From positions 1 through 64,000 of the forward strand of contig NZ_LBMK01000007.1 of NCBI RefSeq assembly GCF_001005295.1: DNA of 64,000 nt, in the 5' to 3' direction. Under the pieces are notes generated by a model that ran no database searches, was not told the DNA's origin, and saw only the letters and a program-made list of their open reading frames with translations. The DNA comes from Streptomyces yangpuensis. GTDB taxonomy: Bacteria > Actinomycetota > Actinomycetes > Streptomycetales > Streptomycetaceae. The position numbers and the translations under genes are program-made. Below, one piece after another: positions 35,703 through 44,765 of the stretch (its first letter is position 1; each line of letters starts with the position of its first letter).

Positions 35703-36659
35703 GAGCTGCGCAAATTCGAGAAGCCGAGGGAGCGTTGCAACCATTTGCTGGATGACTGAAGAGCTTGCACCGTGTTCAAGTGCATGTGATCGACAGTCAC
35801 CCCTGAACGGAAGCAAGCAGGCGGTTCGAACGGCTAGAGGAGCCCGCCGGAATTTCTTCCGGCGGGGCCCCTTGGCCGCCGTGACGGCAGTTGCTGACGC
35901 TGCGGCAACGGGGCGTACGCGTACCCCCAGGGGCGCTGGTCCAATTGGGCTGGCCGTGACTTTACTTGATCAAGGTGGCCCGCTGACGCGGCCCGCGCGC
36001 ACTCCGGCCCTTCGGGGCCGCCGCCCGCTCCTGTCTCCCCCCCCGCTTGCCGGCGTCCCGCTGGTCCGGGCGGGCAACAGCCTCCAGCGGGAACTGTTCT
36101 GGGGCTCTGCCCCAGGCCCCGGCCCCCTCTGAGGGCGAGGAGGCCGAAAATACGGCTGCGGATTTGTCTTGGCGATGGGTGGTCGGGTCGCGGGAGGGGT
36201 CCCTCGCTGGCCGGTCACCGGAGGCGTACCAGGAACCCCCGGGGGCCGCCAAGGCCAAGCGCAAGCGTCACCTGGTGAGCCTAGGCGGCCCCTGGAGAAC
36301 CCTGGTACGGCGAAGCTGCCCGACCAGCGTGGGACCCCTCCCACTCAGGCCCCGACCCTGCCGGAGCCTGGCCCTGCGCGATGCTGGCTGGCCGCGGGCT
36401 CAATACCGCCCGCAGCGTTGAGCTACCGCCCCGGACGGGTATCTGCCGGATAGCTTCGGAGGCCGGTTCGGATTCCGGCGTCGGCGGTGTGCCGGGCCGG
36501 ATGTTCGTCCTCTCGGACGGAACGGGGCCATACAGCTTCGTGCGTTGTGTGTCCGTCGGCCCGTAGCGGCTCGGAGCCTGACGGCGGCTTCTGAGCGGGA
36601 GCGGAGGCTCCCAGGGCCTGGGTGCCGTGATGGTCGGGGGTTTCTCGTAGGGTTCGGGG
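35703..36659. other. Long spacer after the toxin cassette, no supported gene
   Basis: About 950 bp without a convincing gene. Overlapping frames exist on both strands, but none has a family signature. Bases 35843-35866 form a strong 10-bp hairpin (CCCGCCGGAA with its complement), a possible terminator 140 bp after the immunity gene. The sequence looks like decayed accessory DNA. Confidence 0.5.
35843..35866 (+). terminator. Hairpin downstream of immunity gene
   Basis: A perfect 10-bp stem with a TTTC loop. It may end the toxin-immunity transcript. Confidence 0.45.
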
Positions 36660-38168
36660 GTGAATCGAGACAACTCAGCTGAATCCAGTGGCGGTCGTGG
36701 CGGCGAGAGCGCCGAGGAGCTGTTGCGGGGGGTGCACGCGCGGCTGTTGCCCGTCGGGTTGGTGACGCCCGAGGTGGCCGGGGGGATGCGGTATGCCCGG
36801 GTCGTGGCCGACGAGCTGGTGTTCGCCTACGCCTTCGACGGGCCCACCAGCGTGCGTTCCCTCACCGACGGCGACGTGGAGCGCGTCGGGATCGAGGAGT
36901 TGGGGCAGGCGGCGTACGCCAACCTGATGCGGGTGCCCGTCGGGTACGAGGAGATCACCCTGGAGGGGCGGGCCACGCTGCACTCCGTCTTCGGCGACTC
37001 GCACTTCGTGGCCTCCAAGGCGCTGTACCTCGGGGAACTCGCGCGGCAGGTCACCGGCAAGTCGCTGCCCTCCGCCGGCGCGCTCGTGGTCGTCCCGACC
37101 CGGCACCTGCTGGCCTTCCATCCGATAGCCGACGGCTCGGTGGTGGACGCCCTCAACGACCTGGCCATGTACGCCCTGGGCGCCTACGAGGACGGGCCCG
37201 GGAGCCTGTCGCCGCGCGTGTACTGGTGGTACCGGGGCGGCCTGACCTCGCTGACGGTCGTCGACGAGGAGACGCGGACGCTGTCGCTCAAGCCGCCGCA
37301 GGAGCTGGTGGCCCTGATGAAGGGGCTGGTCCGGCTCGACGGCGCCGGCCGGATCCTCGCGGGTCGAGACGCCCCCGATCCGGCCGAGCTGACCCGTACG
37401 ACCATCGAGTCCGTGGCGCGGCTCGCGGAGGATCCGTCGGGGCTCGGTGACGCCTTCGCCTCGGCCCTGGCGCTGGCCCACGTCCGGTGTACCGCCGATC
37501 CCGTCGTGTCCGAGCTCGACACGTGGGACGCGTGGGCCACGGCCGTGCGGCTCGGTACCGCGCTGTTCGCCGGCTCCGGGCCGGAGCAGTGGTTTCTGGG
37601 TGAGGCGAACACCCTGCGGCTGCCCGCCACGCCCGCGGCCCCGCCCCCGGACGCCCGTGCCTGGCTCGACGCCGTCTACCTCGCGCTCGCCTGCCGCGCG
37701 CACGACCAGGTGGCCCGGCTGTGCCGGGTCCCGCTGGAGACGCTGCGGCAGGACGACAGCGTCGACGCCTACGTCCTGCACTGGGCCGACACCCTGCGGA
37801 CGTACCTTTCCGGCGGCACCGGAGACGCGGTCGTGGAGAAGCTGCTCGCCACCATGCAGGCGTCCCTGCCCGAGATGCTGACGCATTCCCCGGACGAGTT
37901 CGTCAACCGCGTCGACTACCAGCCGGTCGCGCTCTTCCACCGCCTCTTCACCGGGGACCACGAGGCCTTCCGCGGGGCGCTCACCGAAGCCCTCGCCGAA
38001 CACGGCGGCTACTGGGGGGATTCCGGGGTGCCGCGCGCACGGGTGGCGCTCGGTCCGCTCGCCATGGCCTGCCTCGCCCACGACCAGGGCTTCCCGATGG
38101 ATCCGGAGCGGCTGCCGCACCTGCCCCGGTACCTCGTCGACGGCAAGCGCGTCGAGGACATCTCCTGA
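36660..38168 (+). CDS. Imm49-like protein with N-terminal DUF1444-like domain
   Basis: Residues 35-170 hold an alpha/beta domain ('MRYARVVADELVFAYAFDGP', 'GDSHFVASKALYLGELARQVTG') resembling DUF1444-type proteins. Residues 270-500 are all-helical and resemble the Imm49 immunity family, above all the closing 'ARVALGPLAMACLAHDQGF' and 'LPHLPRYLV'. Imm49 proteins neutralise toxins of contact-dependent or RHS systems. The GTG start at 36660 follows a weak gggttcggggg site. Its place 1 kb from a truncated RHS toxin suggests an orphan or second immunity gene, but it may instead be a core gene beside cob. Confidence 0.6.
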   Translation: MNRDNSAESSGGRGGESAEELLRGVHARLLPVGLVTPEVAGGMRYARVVADELVFAYAFDGPTSVRSLTDGDVERVGIEELGQAAYANLMRVPVGYEEITLEGRATLHSVFGDSHFVASKALYLGELARQVTGKSLPSAGALVVVPTRHLLAFHPIADGSVVDALNDLAMYALGAYEDGPGSLSPRVYWWYRGGLTSLTVVDEETRTLSLKPPQELVALMKGLVRLDGAGRILAGRDAPDPAELTRTTIESVARLAEDPSGLGDAFASALALAHVRCTADPVVSELDTWDAWATAVRLGTALFAGSGPEQWFLGEANTLRLPATPAAPPPDARAWLDAVYLALACRAHDQVARLCRVPLETLRQDDSVDAYVLHWADTLRTYLSGGTGDAVVEKLLATMQASLPEMLTHSPDEFVNRVDYQPVALFHRLFTGDHEAFRGALTEALAEHGGYWGDSGVPRARVALGPLAMACLAHDQGFPMDPERLPHLPRYLVDGKRVEDIS

Positions 38169-38263
38169 CACACCGGCGGCGTGCCGCAGCACGAGCTGAT
38201 TGTCCGATTGAGTTAGGTTTGCCCGTGTATGTGGTGCGTGCCGATGTTCCCGGAGGGACACTC

Positions 38264-38485
38264 ATGGCGATCGATCTGGACAAGGTGCTCGACAAGGCGT
38301 GGGCCGACAAGCCGCTGGCCGATGTGCTGGCCGCTCCCGTGGCCGCGCTGAAGGGCGTCAGCGAGAAGGACGGCGAGCTGCTGCACGAGGCGTTCGGCGT
38401 CAGGACCGTCGCCGACTTCGGGCAGTTGAAGTACGTACGGTGGGCGCAGGCGCTCGTGGCGCTGAACCAGACCGTCAAGGCGTAG
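38264..38485 (+). CDS. Small helix-hairpin-helix-type protein, 73 aa
   Basis: MAIDLDKVLDKAWADKPLAD opens a 73-residue helical protein. 'PVAALKGVSEKDGELLHEAFGVRTVADFGQLKYVRWAQAL' has the pattern of the helix-hairpin-helix fold, in which small domains bind DNA or proteins. A good gagggac site precedes the ATG at 38264. It follows the Imm49-like gene by 95 bp, possibly in the same transcript, and is closed by a strong hairpin shared with cobN. It is too short for a firm family assignment. Confidence 0.7.
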   Translation: MAIDLDKVLDKAWADKPLADVLAAPVAALKGVSEKDGELLHEAFGVRTVADFGQLKYVRWAQALVALNQTVKA

Positions 38486-38552
38486 CAGCCCTTCCCTCCG
38501 GCGGTGCGCGTACTCGGGGTACGCGGATCCGGCCGGCGAAGGGCGACCGCGA

Positions 38553-38599
38553 GAAGGCCGTCCCCCCGCACCCGCTGACGGGTGGGGAGGACGGCCTTC
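38553..38599. terminator. Strong bidirectional hairpin, 38264 gene and cobN
   Basis: An 11-bp outer stem (GAAGGCCGTCC with its complement) and an inner stem, broken by one bulge, close a CTGA loop between convergent genes. Confidence 0.75.
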
Positions 38600-38624
38600 G
38601 CCGGGTACGGGGGCGGCCGGCGGG

Positions 38625-41600
38625 CTACTCCGCCTCACCCTCCAGGTTGCCCTCGGTGTCCAGGTAGACCTGGCGCAGGGCTTCCAGGATCCGGGCGTCC
38701 GGCTTCTCCCACATACCGCGGGACTCCGCCTCCAGCAGGCGCTCCGCGATGCCGTGCAGGGCCCACGGGTTGGCCTCCTCCAGGAAGGCGCGGTTCACCG
38801 GGTCCAGGACGTACGTCTCGGTGAGCTTGTCGTACATCCAGTCCGCGACCACGCCCGTCGTGGCGTCGTAGCCGAAGAGGTAGTCCACCGTCGCCGCGAG
38901 CTCGAAGGCGCCCTTGTAGCCGTGGCGGCGCATCGCCTCGATCCACTTCGGGTTCACGACACGGGCCCGGAAGACGCGCGAGGTCTCCTCGACCAGGGTG
39001 CGGGTCTTGACCGTCTCCGGCCGGGTGGAGTCGCCGATGTACGCCTCCGGGGCCGTGCCGCGCAGGGCGCGGACCGTGGCCACCATGCCGCCGTGGTACT
39101 GGAAGTAGTCGTCCGAGTCCGCGATGTCGTGCTCGCGGGTGTCCGTGTTCTTCGCCGCGACCGTGATCCGCTTGTAGGCCGTCTCCATCTCGTCCCGGGC
39201 GGGCCGTCCTTCGAGGCCGCGGCCGTAGGCGTAGCCGCCCCAGACCGTGTAGACCTCCGCCAGGTCGGCGTCCGTACGCCAGTCGCGGGAGTCGATCAGC
39301 TGCAGGATGCCCGCCCCGTACGTACCCGGCCGTGAGCCGAAGATACGGGTCGTCGCGCGGCGCTCGTCACCGTGCAGGGCCAGGTCCGCCTGGGCGTGCG
39401 CGCGGACGAAGTTCTGGTCGGCGGGCTCCTCCAGCGAGGCCGCGAGCCGGACAGCGTCGTCGAGCAGGCCGATCACGTGCGGGAACGCGTCACGGAAGAA
39501 GCCCGAGATGCGCAGCGTCACATCGATGCGCGGCCGGCCCAGCTCCGCGAGCGGGATCGGCTCCAGCCCGGTCACGCGCCGCGAGGCCTCGTCCCACACC
39601 GGCCGGATGCCGAGCAGTGCCATGGCCTCGGCCACGTCGTCGCCCGCCGTGCGCATCGCGCTCGTGCCCCACAGCGACAGGCCCACCGAGGCCGGCCACT
39701 CGCCGTTGTCGGTGCGGTAGCGGGTGAGCAGGGAGTCGGCCAGGGCCTGGCCCGTCTCCCACGCGAGGCGGGACGGAACGGCCTTGGGGTCGACCGAGTA
39801 GAAGTTGCGGCCCGTCGGAAGGACGTTGACCAGGCCGCGCAGCGGGGAGCCCGAGGGGCCCGCCGGGACGAACCGGCCGTCCAGGGCCGCGACCACATGG
39901 GCGATCTCGTCCGTCGTGCCGGCCAGCCGCGGGACCACCTCGCGGGCCGCGAAGGACAGGACCGCCGCGACGTCCGCAGGCCGGTCCGCCGCGACCGAGG
40001 CGACGGCGTCGGGCGCCCAGCCGGCGTCCTCCATCGCCTGGACCAGGGCGCGGGCCTGCTCCTCGATGTCGTCCGCGGACGTACGGGTGGCCTTGGACTC
40101 GTCGAGGCCGAGGGCCTCGCGCAGCCCGGGCAGGGCCGTCGTACCGCCCCAGATCTGGCGGGCGCGCAGGATTGCGAGGACCAGGTTGACCCGCGCCTCA
40201 CCCGTCGGCGCACCGCCCAGGACGTGCAGACCGTCCCGGATCTGGGCGTCCTTGACCTCGCACAGCCAGCCGTCGACGTGCAGCAGGAAGTCGTCGAAGC
40301 CGTCGTCGTCCGGACGCTCCTCCAGCCCCAGGTCGTGGTCGAGCTTCGCCGCCTGGATCAGCGTCCAGATCTGCGCGCGGATGGCCGGCAGCTTCGCCGG
40401 GTCCATCGCGGAGATCTGGGCGTACTCGTCCAGGTGCTGCTCCAGGCGCGCGATGTCGCCGTACGACTCCGCGCGCGCCATCGGCGGCACCAGGTGGTCG
40501 ACCAGGGTGGCGTGGACGCGGCGCTTGGCCTGGGTGCCCTCGCCCGGGTCGTTGACCAGGAACGGGTAGACCAGCGGGAGGTCGCCGAGCGCGGCGTCCG
40601 GCGCGCAGGCAGCGGACAGGCCCGCGTTCTTGCCGGGCAGCCACTCCAGGTTGCCGTGCTTGCCCAGGTGGATCATCGCGTCGGCGCCGAAGCCGCCGTC
40701 CTCCGCGCGCGCCTGGATCCACCGGTACGCGGCCAGGTAGTGGTGCGACGGCGGCAGATCGGGGTCGTGGTAGATCGCGATCGGGTTCTCGCCGAAGCCG
40801 CGCGGCGGCTGGATGAGGATTAGGAGGTTCCCGCGGCGCAGGGCGGCCAGGACGATGTCGCCCTCGGGGTTCGCCGAACGGTCCACGAACATGTTGCCCG
40901 GGGCCTCGCCCCAGTGCTCCTCGACGCTGTCGCGCAGCTCGGCCGGGAGCTCGGCGAACCAGCGCTTGTAGTCGGCGGCGGGGATGCGGACCGGGTTGCG
41001 GGCCAGCTGCTCCTCGGTGAGCCAGTCCTGGTCGTGGCCGCCGGCCTCGATCAGGGCGCGGATCAGCTCGTCGCCGTCGCCCGAGACCAGGCCGGGGATC
41101 TCGGTGACCGGGCCGAAGTCGTAGCCCTCGGCGATGAGGGTGCGCAGCAGTTCCACCGCGCTCGCCGGGGTGTCCAGGCCGACCGCGTTGCCGATGCGGG
41201 AGTGCTTGGTCGGGTACGCGGAGAGGACGAGAGCGATCTTCTTGTCACGGCGCTCGATGTGGCGCAGGCGCGCGTGGCGTACGGCGATGCCCGCGACCCG
41301 GGCGGCCCGCTCGGGGTCGGCCACGTAGGCGGGCAGACCGTCCTCGTCGAGCTCCTTGAAGGAGAACGGGACGGTGATCAGACGGCCGTCGAACTCGGGC
41401 ACGGCGACCTGCGTCGCGGCGTCCAGCGGGGAGAGACCCTCGTCGTTCTCCTCCCAGGCGGCGCGGGAGCCGGTCAGGCACAGGGCCTGGAGGATCGGAA
41501 CGCCGAGCGCGGCGAGCGCGCCCGCGTCCCAGGACTCGTCGTCCCCGCCCGCCGAGGCGGTGGCGGGCTTGGTGCCGCCGGCCGCGAGGACGGTGGTGAC

Positions 41601-42242
41601 GACCGCGTCCGCGGACCCGAGGGCCGCGACGAGTTCCGGCTCCGGCGTGCGCAGGGAGGAGACGTACAGGGGGACCGGCCGGGCGCCCTGGGCCTCGATG
41701 GCCTCGCAGAGCGTGTGCACGAAGCCGGTGTTGCCGCTCATCTGGTGGGCGCGGTAGTAGAGCACGGCGACCTCGGGGCCGTCCGTCCGCTGCGTGGTGC
41801 GCTCCAGCGGGCCCCAGGTGGGGGCGGCTGCGGGCGGCTCGAATCCGTGGCCGGTGAGCAGGACGGTGTCGGAGAGGAACCGGGCCAGCTGTCCGAGGTT
41901 GGCCGGGCCGCCGTGCGCGAGGTAGGCGTGCGCCTCGGCCGCGATGCCGATCGGCACCGTGGAGGCCTCCATCAGCTGGGCGTCCGGAGCCTGTTCGCCG
42001 GTCAGGACCACGACCGGGCGGGTCTGGTCGGGGGCCAGCAGCAGGTCCAGGCCGTCCTGCCAGGCGCGCAGGCCGCCGAGGAGGCGTACGACGACCAGGT
42101 CGGCCCCGTCGAGGAGGCCGGGGAGGTCGTCGAGGGGAAGGCGGGAGGGGTTCGCGAACCGGTACGGGACGGGGGCGTCCGCCGTGTTCGCTGCGCGGGC
42201 GCTGAGCAGATCGGTGTCGGACGTCGACAGCAGCAGGATCAT
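38625..42242 (-). CDS. cobN: Cobaltochelatase subunit CobN
   Basis: CobN (1205 residues) is the large subunit of the ATP-dependent aerobic cobaltochelatase. With CobS and CobT it inserts Co(II) into hydrogenobyrinic acid a,c-diamide. The family's blocks are visible: 'DGADLVVVRLLGGLRAWQDG' near 47, 'GPLERTTQRTDGPEVAVLYYRAH', 'KKIALVLSAYPTKHSRIGNAVGLDTPAS' near 335, 'GADAMIHLGKHGNLEWLPGK' near 525, and 'KWIEAMRRHGYKGAFELAATVDYLFGYDATTG' near 1100. CobS and CobT are not in this window. A cobalamin riboswitch in its 5' leader predicts repression by B12. Confidence 0.95.
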   Translation of the reverse strand: MILLLSTSDTDLLSARAANTADAPVPYRFANPSRLPLDDLPGLLDGADLVVVRLLGGLRAWQDGLDLLLAPDQTRPVVVLTGEQAPDAQLMEASTVPIGIAAEAHAYLAHGGPANLGQLARFLSDTVLLTGHGFEPPAAAPTWGPLERTTQRTDGPEVAVLYYRAHQMSGNTGFVHTLCEAIEAQGARPVPLYVSSLRTPEPELVAALGSADAVVTTVLAAGGTKPATASAGGDDESWDAGALAALGVPILQALCLTGSRAAWEENDEGLSPLDAATQVAVPEFDGRLITVPFSFKELDEDGLPAYVADPERAARVAGIAVRHARLRHIERRDKKIALVLSAYPTKHSRIGNAVGLDTPASAVELLRTLIAEGYDFGPVTEIPGLVSGDGDELIRALIEAGGHDQDWLTEEQLARNPVRIPAADYKRWFAELPAELRDSVEEHWGEAPGNMFVDRSANPEGDIVLAALRRGNLLILIQPPRGFGENPIAIYHDPDLPPSHHYLAAYRWIQARAEDGGFGADAMIHLGKHGNLEWLPGKNAGLSAACAPDAALGDLPLVYPFLVNDPGEGTQAKRRVHATLVDHLVPPMARAESYGDIARLEQHLDEYAQISAMDPAKLPAIRAQIWTLIQAAKLDHDLGLEERPDDDGFDDFLLHVDGWLCEVKDAQIRDGLHVLGGAPTGEARVNLVLAILRARQIWGGTTALPGLREALGLDESKATRTSADDIEEQARALVQAMEDAGWAPDAVASVAADRPADVAAVLSFAAREVVPRLAGTTDEIAHVVAALDGRFVPAGPSGSPLRGLVNVLPTGRNFYSVDPKAVPSRLAWETGQALADSLLTRYRTDNGEWPASVGLSLWGTSAMRTAGDDVAEAMALLGIRPVWDEASRRVTGLEPIPLAELGRPRIDVTLRISGFFRDAFPHVIGLLDDAVRLAASLEEPADQNFVRAHAQADLALHGDERRATTRIFGSRPGTYGAGILQLIDSRDWRTDADLAEVYTVWGGYAYGRGLEGRPARDEMETAYKRITVAAKNTDTREHDIADSDDYFQYHGGMVATVRALRGTAPEAYIGDSTRPETVKTRTLVEETSRVFRARVVNPKWIEAMRRHGYKGAFELAATVDYLFGYDATTGVVADWMYDKLTETYVLDPVNRAFLEEANPWALHGIAERLLEAESRGMWEKPDARILEALRQVYLDTEGNLEGEAE

Positions 42243-42257
42243 GCGGCGGCAGGCCTT

Positions 42258-42384
42258 CCTCGGGGTTTCCGCGCCCCGGGCAGTGAGGACAGCGGGAGTT
42301 CCTGACTCACCCGGCCGTGTGGCTCTGCCGGGTTCACAGTGGCGGGACCGCGCCGGATTCGCACCGGGCTTCCTCCCATGTCGC
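42258..42384 (-). promoter_or_regulatory. Cobalamin riboswitch upstream of cobN
   Basis: On the minus strand the leader contains 'GGTGCGAATCCGGCGCGGTC' followed by the B12-box core GCCACTG, then the 'GTGAGTCAGGA' segment, the conserved pieces of the AdoCbl riboswitch. Just before the cobN ribosome site a stem (CGGGGCGCGGAAACCCCG) can pair, the usual expression platform that hides the site. The 5' boundary is approximate. Confidence 0.85.
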
Positions 42385-42499
42385 CGTCCTCGGCGACGGC
42401 GGACCGTATGGGCCGCCGGAAGGTCATCCTAGGTGGCGTTTGCGGTGGTCGGGAGTGGGGGTGGCCGATGGCTCCGCGGGTGGCTCCGCCGACTGGGGC

Positions 42500-42749
42500 G
42501 GGGTCGGTGCGTCGGTGCGGCGCCGTTGCGGGTGGTTCCGGCGGTCGGGCCGGTGGGTGTGTCGGTGCGGCGCCGTTGCGGGGGCTCTGCGGGTGGCTCC
42601 GCCGGGTGAGGCGGGTGGGTGTGCGGGTGCGGCATCGTTGCGGGGGCTCTGCCCCCGGGCCCCCGCGCCTCAAACGCCGGCGGGGCTGGAAGTGTGCGGC
42701 GGGGCTGGAAGTGTGCGGCGGGGCCGGGAGTGTGCGGCGGGGCCGGGAT
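42500..42749. repeat. Tandem repeats between cobN and cobG
   Basis: A 22-base unit (GTCGGTGCGGCGCCGTTGCG plus GG) at 42511-42532 recurs at 42561-42582, with a diverged copy near 42623. Next, 42678-42749 holds four head-to-tail 19-bp units of 'CGGCGGGGCTGGAAGTGTG' type (two identical, two with GGCCGGG variants, the last partial). A copy of the dispersed intergenic repeat lies at 42670-42682. Nothing else is visible between the riboswitch and the cobG leader. Confidence 0.65.
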
Positions 42750-42817
42750 GGCGCTGGGGGTGCGGTGGGTGACGGAGGGTGGCGGTGGACACAGTTCCGG
42801 GGAGGGGAATCGTGGGT

Positions 42818-44113
42818 ATGCTCGCCGCCATGCCCCAGCCCCCCTCCGCCGTATCGCGGGACGAACCCGTCATACGGGACCGCGGTGACGCCTGCCCCGG
42901 TGCGCTCAGGCTGCACGCGGCGGACGACGGGTACCTCGCGCGCGTCCGGATCCCCGGCGGCGCGCTGACCGCCGCGCAGGCCGCGCACCTCGCGGCCGCC
43001 GCCGACCGGTTCGGCGACGGGCACCTCGAACTCACCTCCCGCGGCAACGTGCAGCTGCGCGGCCTCGCCGAGGGCTGCGGCACCGGACTCGCCGCCGTGC
43101 TGGATGCCGCCGGACTGCTGCCCGCGCCGACGCACGAACGCGTACGCAACATCGTGGCCACCCCGACCTCGCAGGACGTCCTGCCCTGGGTGCGCGAGCT
43201 GGACCGGCTGCTGTGCGCGAACACCCGCGTCACCGCCCTGTCCGGCCGCTTCCTCTTCGCCCTCGACGACGGCCGCGGCGACGTGGCCGCCCTGGAGCCG
43301 GACATCACCGTGCTCGGGCGTTCCGGCGACCGGGCGCTGGTCCGCCTCGGGGCGGCCGCCGGAGCCGTCGCCGTCGCCGGCGAGGACGCCCCGCTGGCCG
43401 CGCTGCTCGCCGCCGAGTACTTCCTCGACGCCGTGGACGCGGCCGGTACCCGCGCCTGGCGCGTGGCCGAACTGCCCGCCGGACACGCCCTGGACGACGC
43501 GGAGTTCGCGGCCCGGCTGGCCGCCGCCGGCATCGGCGCCGTCCGCGAGGCCGAGGTGGACTGGCCGTACGCCGCACCGCCCCGGCCGTGGGGACGCGGC
43601 CCGGGTCCGCGCGGCGACCTGTGCGTCCTGCCCCCGCTGGGCCGGATGACCACCGGCCAGTGGCGGACCCTGGCGGAGGTCGCCCGGCACGGCGACGGGC
43701 TGCGGATCACCCCCTGGCGTACCGTCGTCCTCCCCGACGCCCCCCTCCGCGGGCCGGTCGACGGGCCCGCCCTGCTGGAGGAAGCGGGCCTGGTCGTCGC
43801 CGCCGACAGTCCCTGGCAGTCCGTCACCGCCTGTACCGGGCGCCCCGGTTGTGCGAAATCCCTGGCGGACGTACGCGCCGACGCGCGCGCCCTCGTGGAA
43901 CGGGCGCGGGGGCCGCTGCCCGTGCACTGGTCCGGCTGCGAGCGCCGGTGCGGCCACCCGCGGGGAACGCATTGGGTCGACGCGCTCGCCACCGCCGACG
44001 GATACCGGCTCTCCGTGCACGGGCGGCCCCTGCCGCACCGGCCGGACCTGGCGGCCGCCCTCACCGCCGCCCGCGAGACCACCTCATCACCCCAGAGTCC
44101 GAAGCCGCAGTGA
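42818..44113 (+). CDS. cobG: Precorrin-3B synthase CobG
   Basis: CobG is a mono-oxygenase of the aerobic cobalamin pathway that turns precorrin-3A into precorrin-3B with O2. It belongs to the sulfite/nitrite reductase family: two ferredoxin-like half-domains ('[22 protein letters not shown]' near 70; '[17 protein letters not shown]' near 290) and the Fe-S/cofactor cysteines '[10 protein letters not shown]' and '[10 protein letters not shown]' near 350-385. The 431-residue length is normal. I choose ATG 42818, 10 bases after ggggagggg; GTG 42812 or ATG 42830 are possible. It precedes cobH by 5 bases, so they are co-transcribed. Confidence 0.9.
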   Translation: MLAAMPQPPSAVSRDEPVIRDRGDACPGALRLHAADDGYLARVRIPGGALTAAQAAHLAAAADRFGDGHLELTSRGNVQLRGLAEGCGTGLAAVLDAAGLLPAPTHERVRNIVATPTSQDVLPWVRELDRLLCANTRVTALSGRFLFALDDGRGDVAALEPDITVLGRSGDRALVRLGAAAGAVAVAGEDAPLAALLAAEYFLDAVDAAGTRAWRVAELPAGHALDDAEFAARLAAAGIGAVREAEVDWPYAAPPRPWGRGPGPRGDLCVLPPLGRMTTGQWRTLAEVARHGDGLRITPWRTVVLPDAPLRGPVDGPALLEEAGLVVAADSPWQSVTACTGRPGCAKSLADVRADARALVERARGPLPVHWSGCERRCGHPRGTHWVDALATADGYRLSVHGRPLPHRPDLAAALTAARETTSSPQSPKPQ

Positions 44114-44117
44114 AGAA

Positions 44118-44765
44118 ATGAGCGAGTACACCGTGTTCGAGTACGAGAAGGACGGCGCCGCGATCTACCGCCAGTCCTTTGCCACGATCCGCGCCGAGGC
44201 GGACCTCTCCGGGCTGCCCGCCTCGGTCGCCCAGGTCGCGGTGCGCATGATTCACGCCTGCGGGATGACCGACCTCCCCCAGGATCTGGGGTACACCCCC
44301 GAGGTGGTGCTGCGCGCCCGCGCCGCGCTGGAGGCGGGCGCGCCCATCCTGTGCGACGTCCAGATGGTCGCCAGCGGCGTCACCCGCAAGCGGCTGCCCG
44401 CCGACAACGACGTGATCTGCACCCTCTCCGACCCCGCCGTCCCGGAGCTCGCCGCGAAGATGGGCACCACGCGCAGCGCCGCAGCCCTCGAAGTGTGGCG
44501 CGACCGCGGCCTGTTGGAGGGCTCCGTGGTCGCGGTCGGCAACGCGCCGACCGCGCTGTTCCGGCTGCTGGAGATGATCGAGGAGGGCGCCCCGCGCCCG
44601 GCCGCCGTCATCGGCGTGCCTGTCGGCTTCATCGGCGCCGCCGAGTCCAAGGACGCCCTCGCCGCCCACCCCTGCGGCCTGGACCACCTCGTCGTGCGCG
44701 GCCGCCGCGGCGGCAGCGCCATCGCCGCGGCCGCCCTCAACGCCATCGCGAGCGTGGCCGAATGA
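44118..44765 (+). CDS. cobH: Precorrin-8X methylmutase CobH
   Basis: CobH moves the C11 methyl of precorrin-8X to C12, giving hydrogenobyrinate. The 215-residue sequence has the family's '[15 protein letters not shown]' with catalytic-type His near 46, '[27 protein letters not shown]', '[11 protein letters not shown]', '[14 protein letters not shown]' and '[16 protein letters not shown]'. The ATG at 44118 has gaag upstream and begins just after the cobG stop. Its stop overlaps the cobIJ start by four bases (ATGA). Confidence 0.95.
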   Translation: MSEYTVFEYEKDGAAIYRQSFATIRAEADLSGLPASVAQVAVRMIHACGMTDLPQDLGYTPEVVLRARAALEAGAPILCDVQMVASGVTRKRLPADNDVICTLSDPAVPELAAKMGTTRSAAALEVWRDRGLLEGSVVAVGNAPTALFRLLEMIEEGAPRPAAVIGVPVGFIGAAESKDALAAHPCGLDHLVVRGRRGGSAIAAAALNAIASVAE

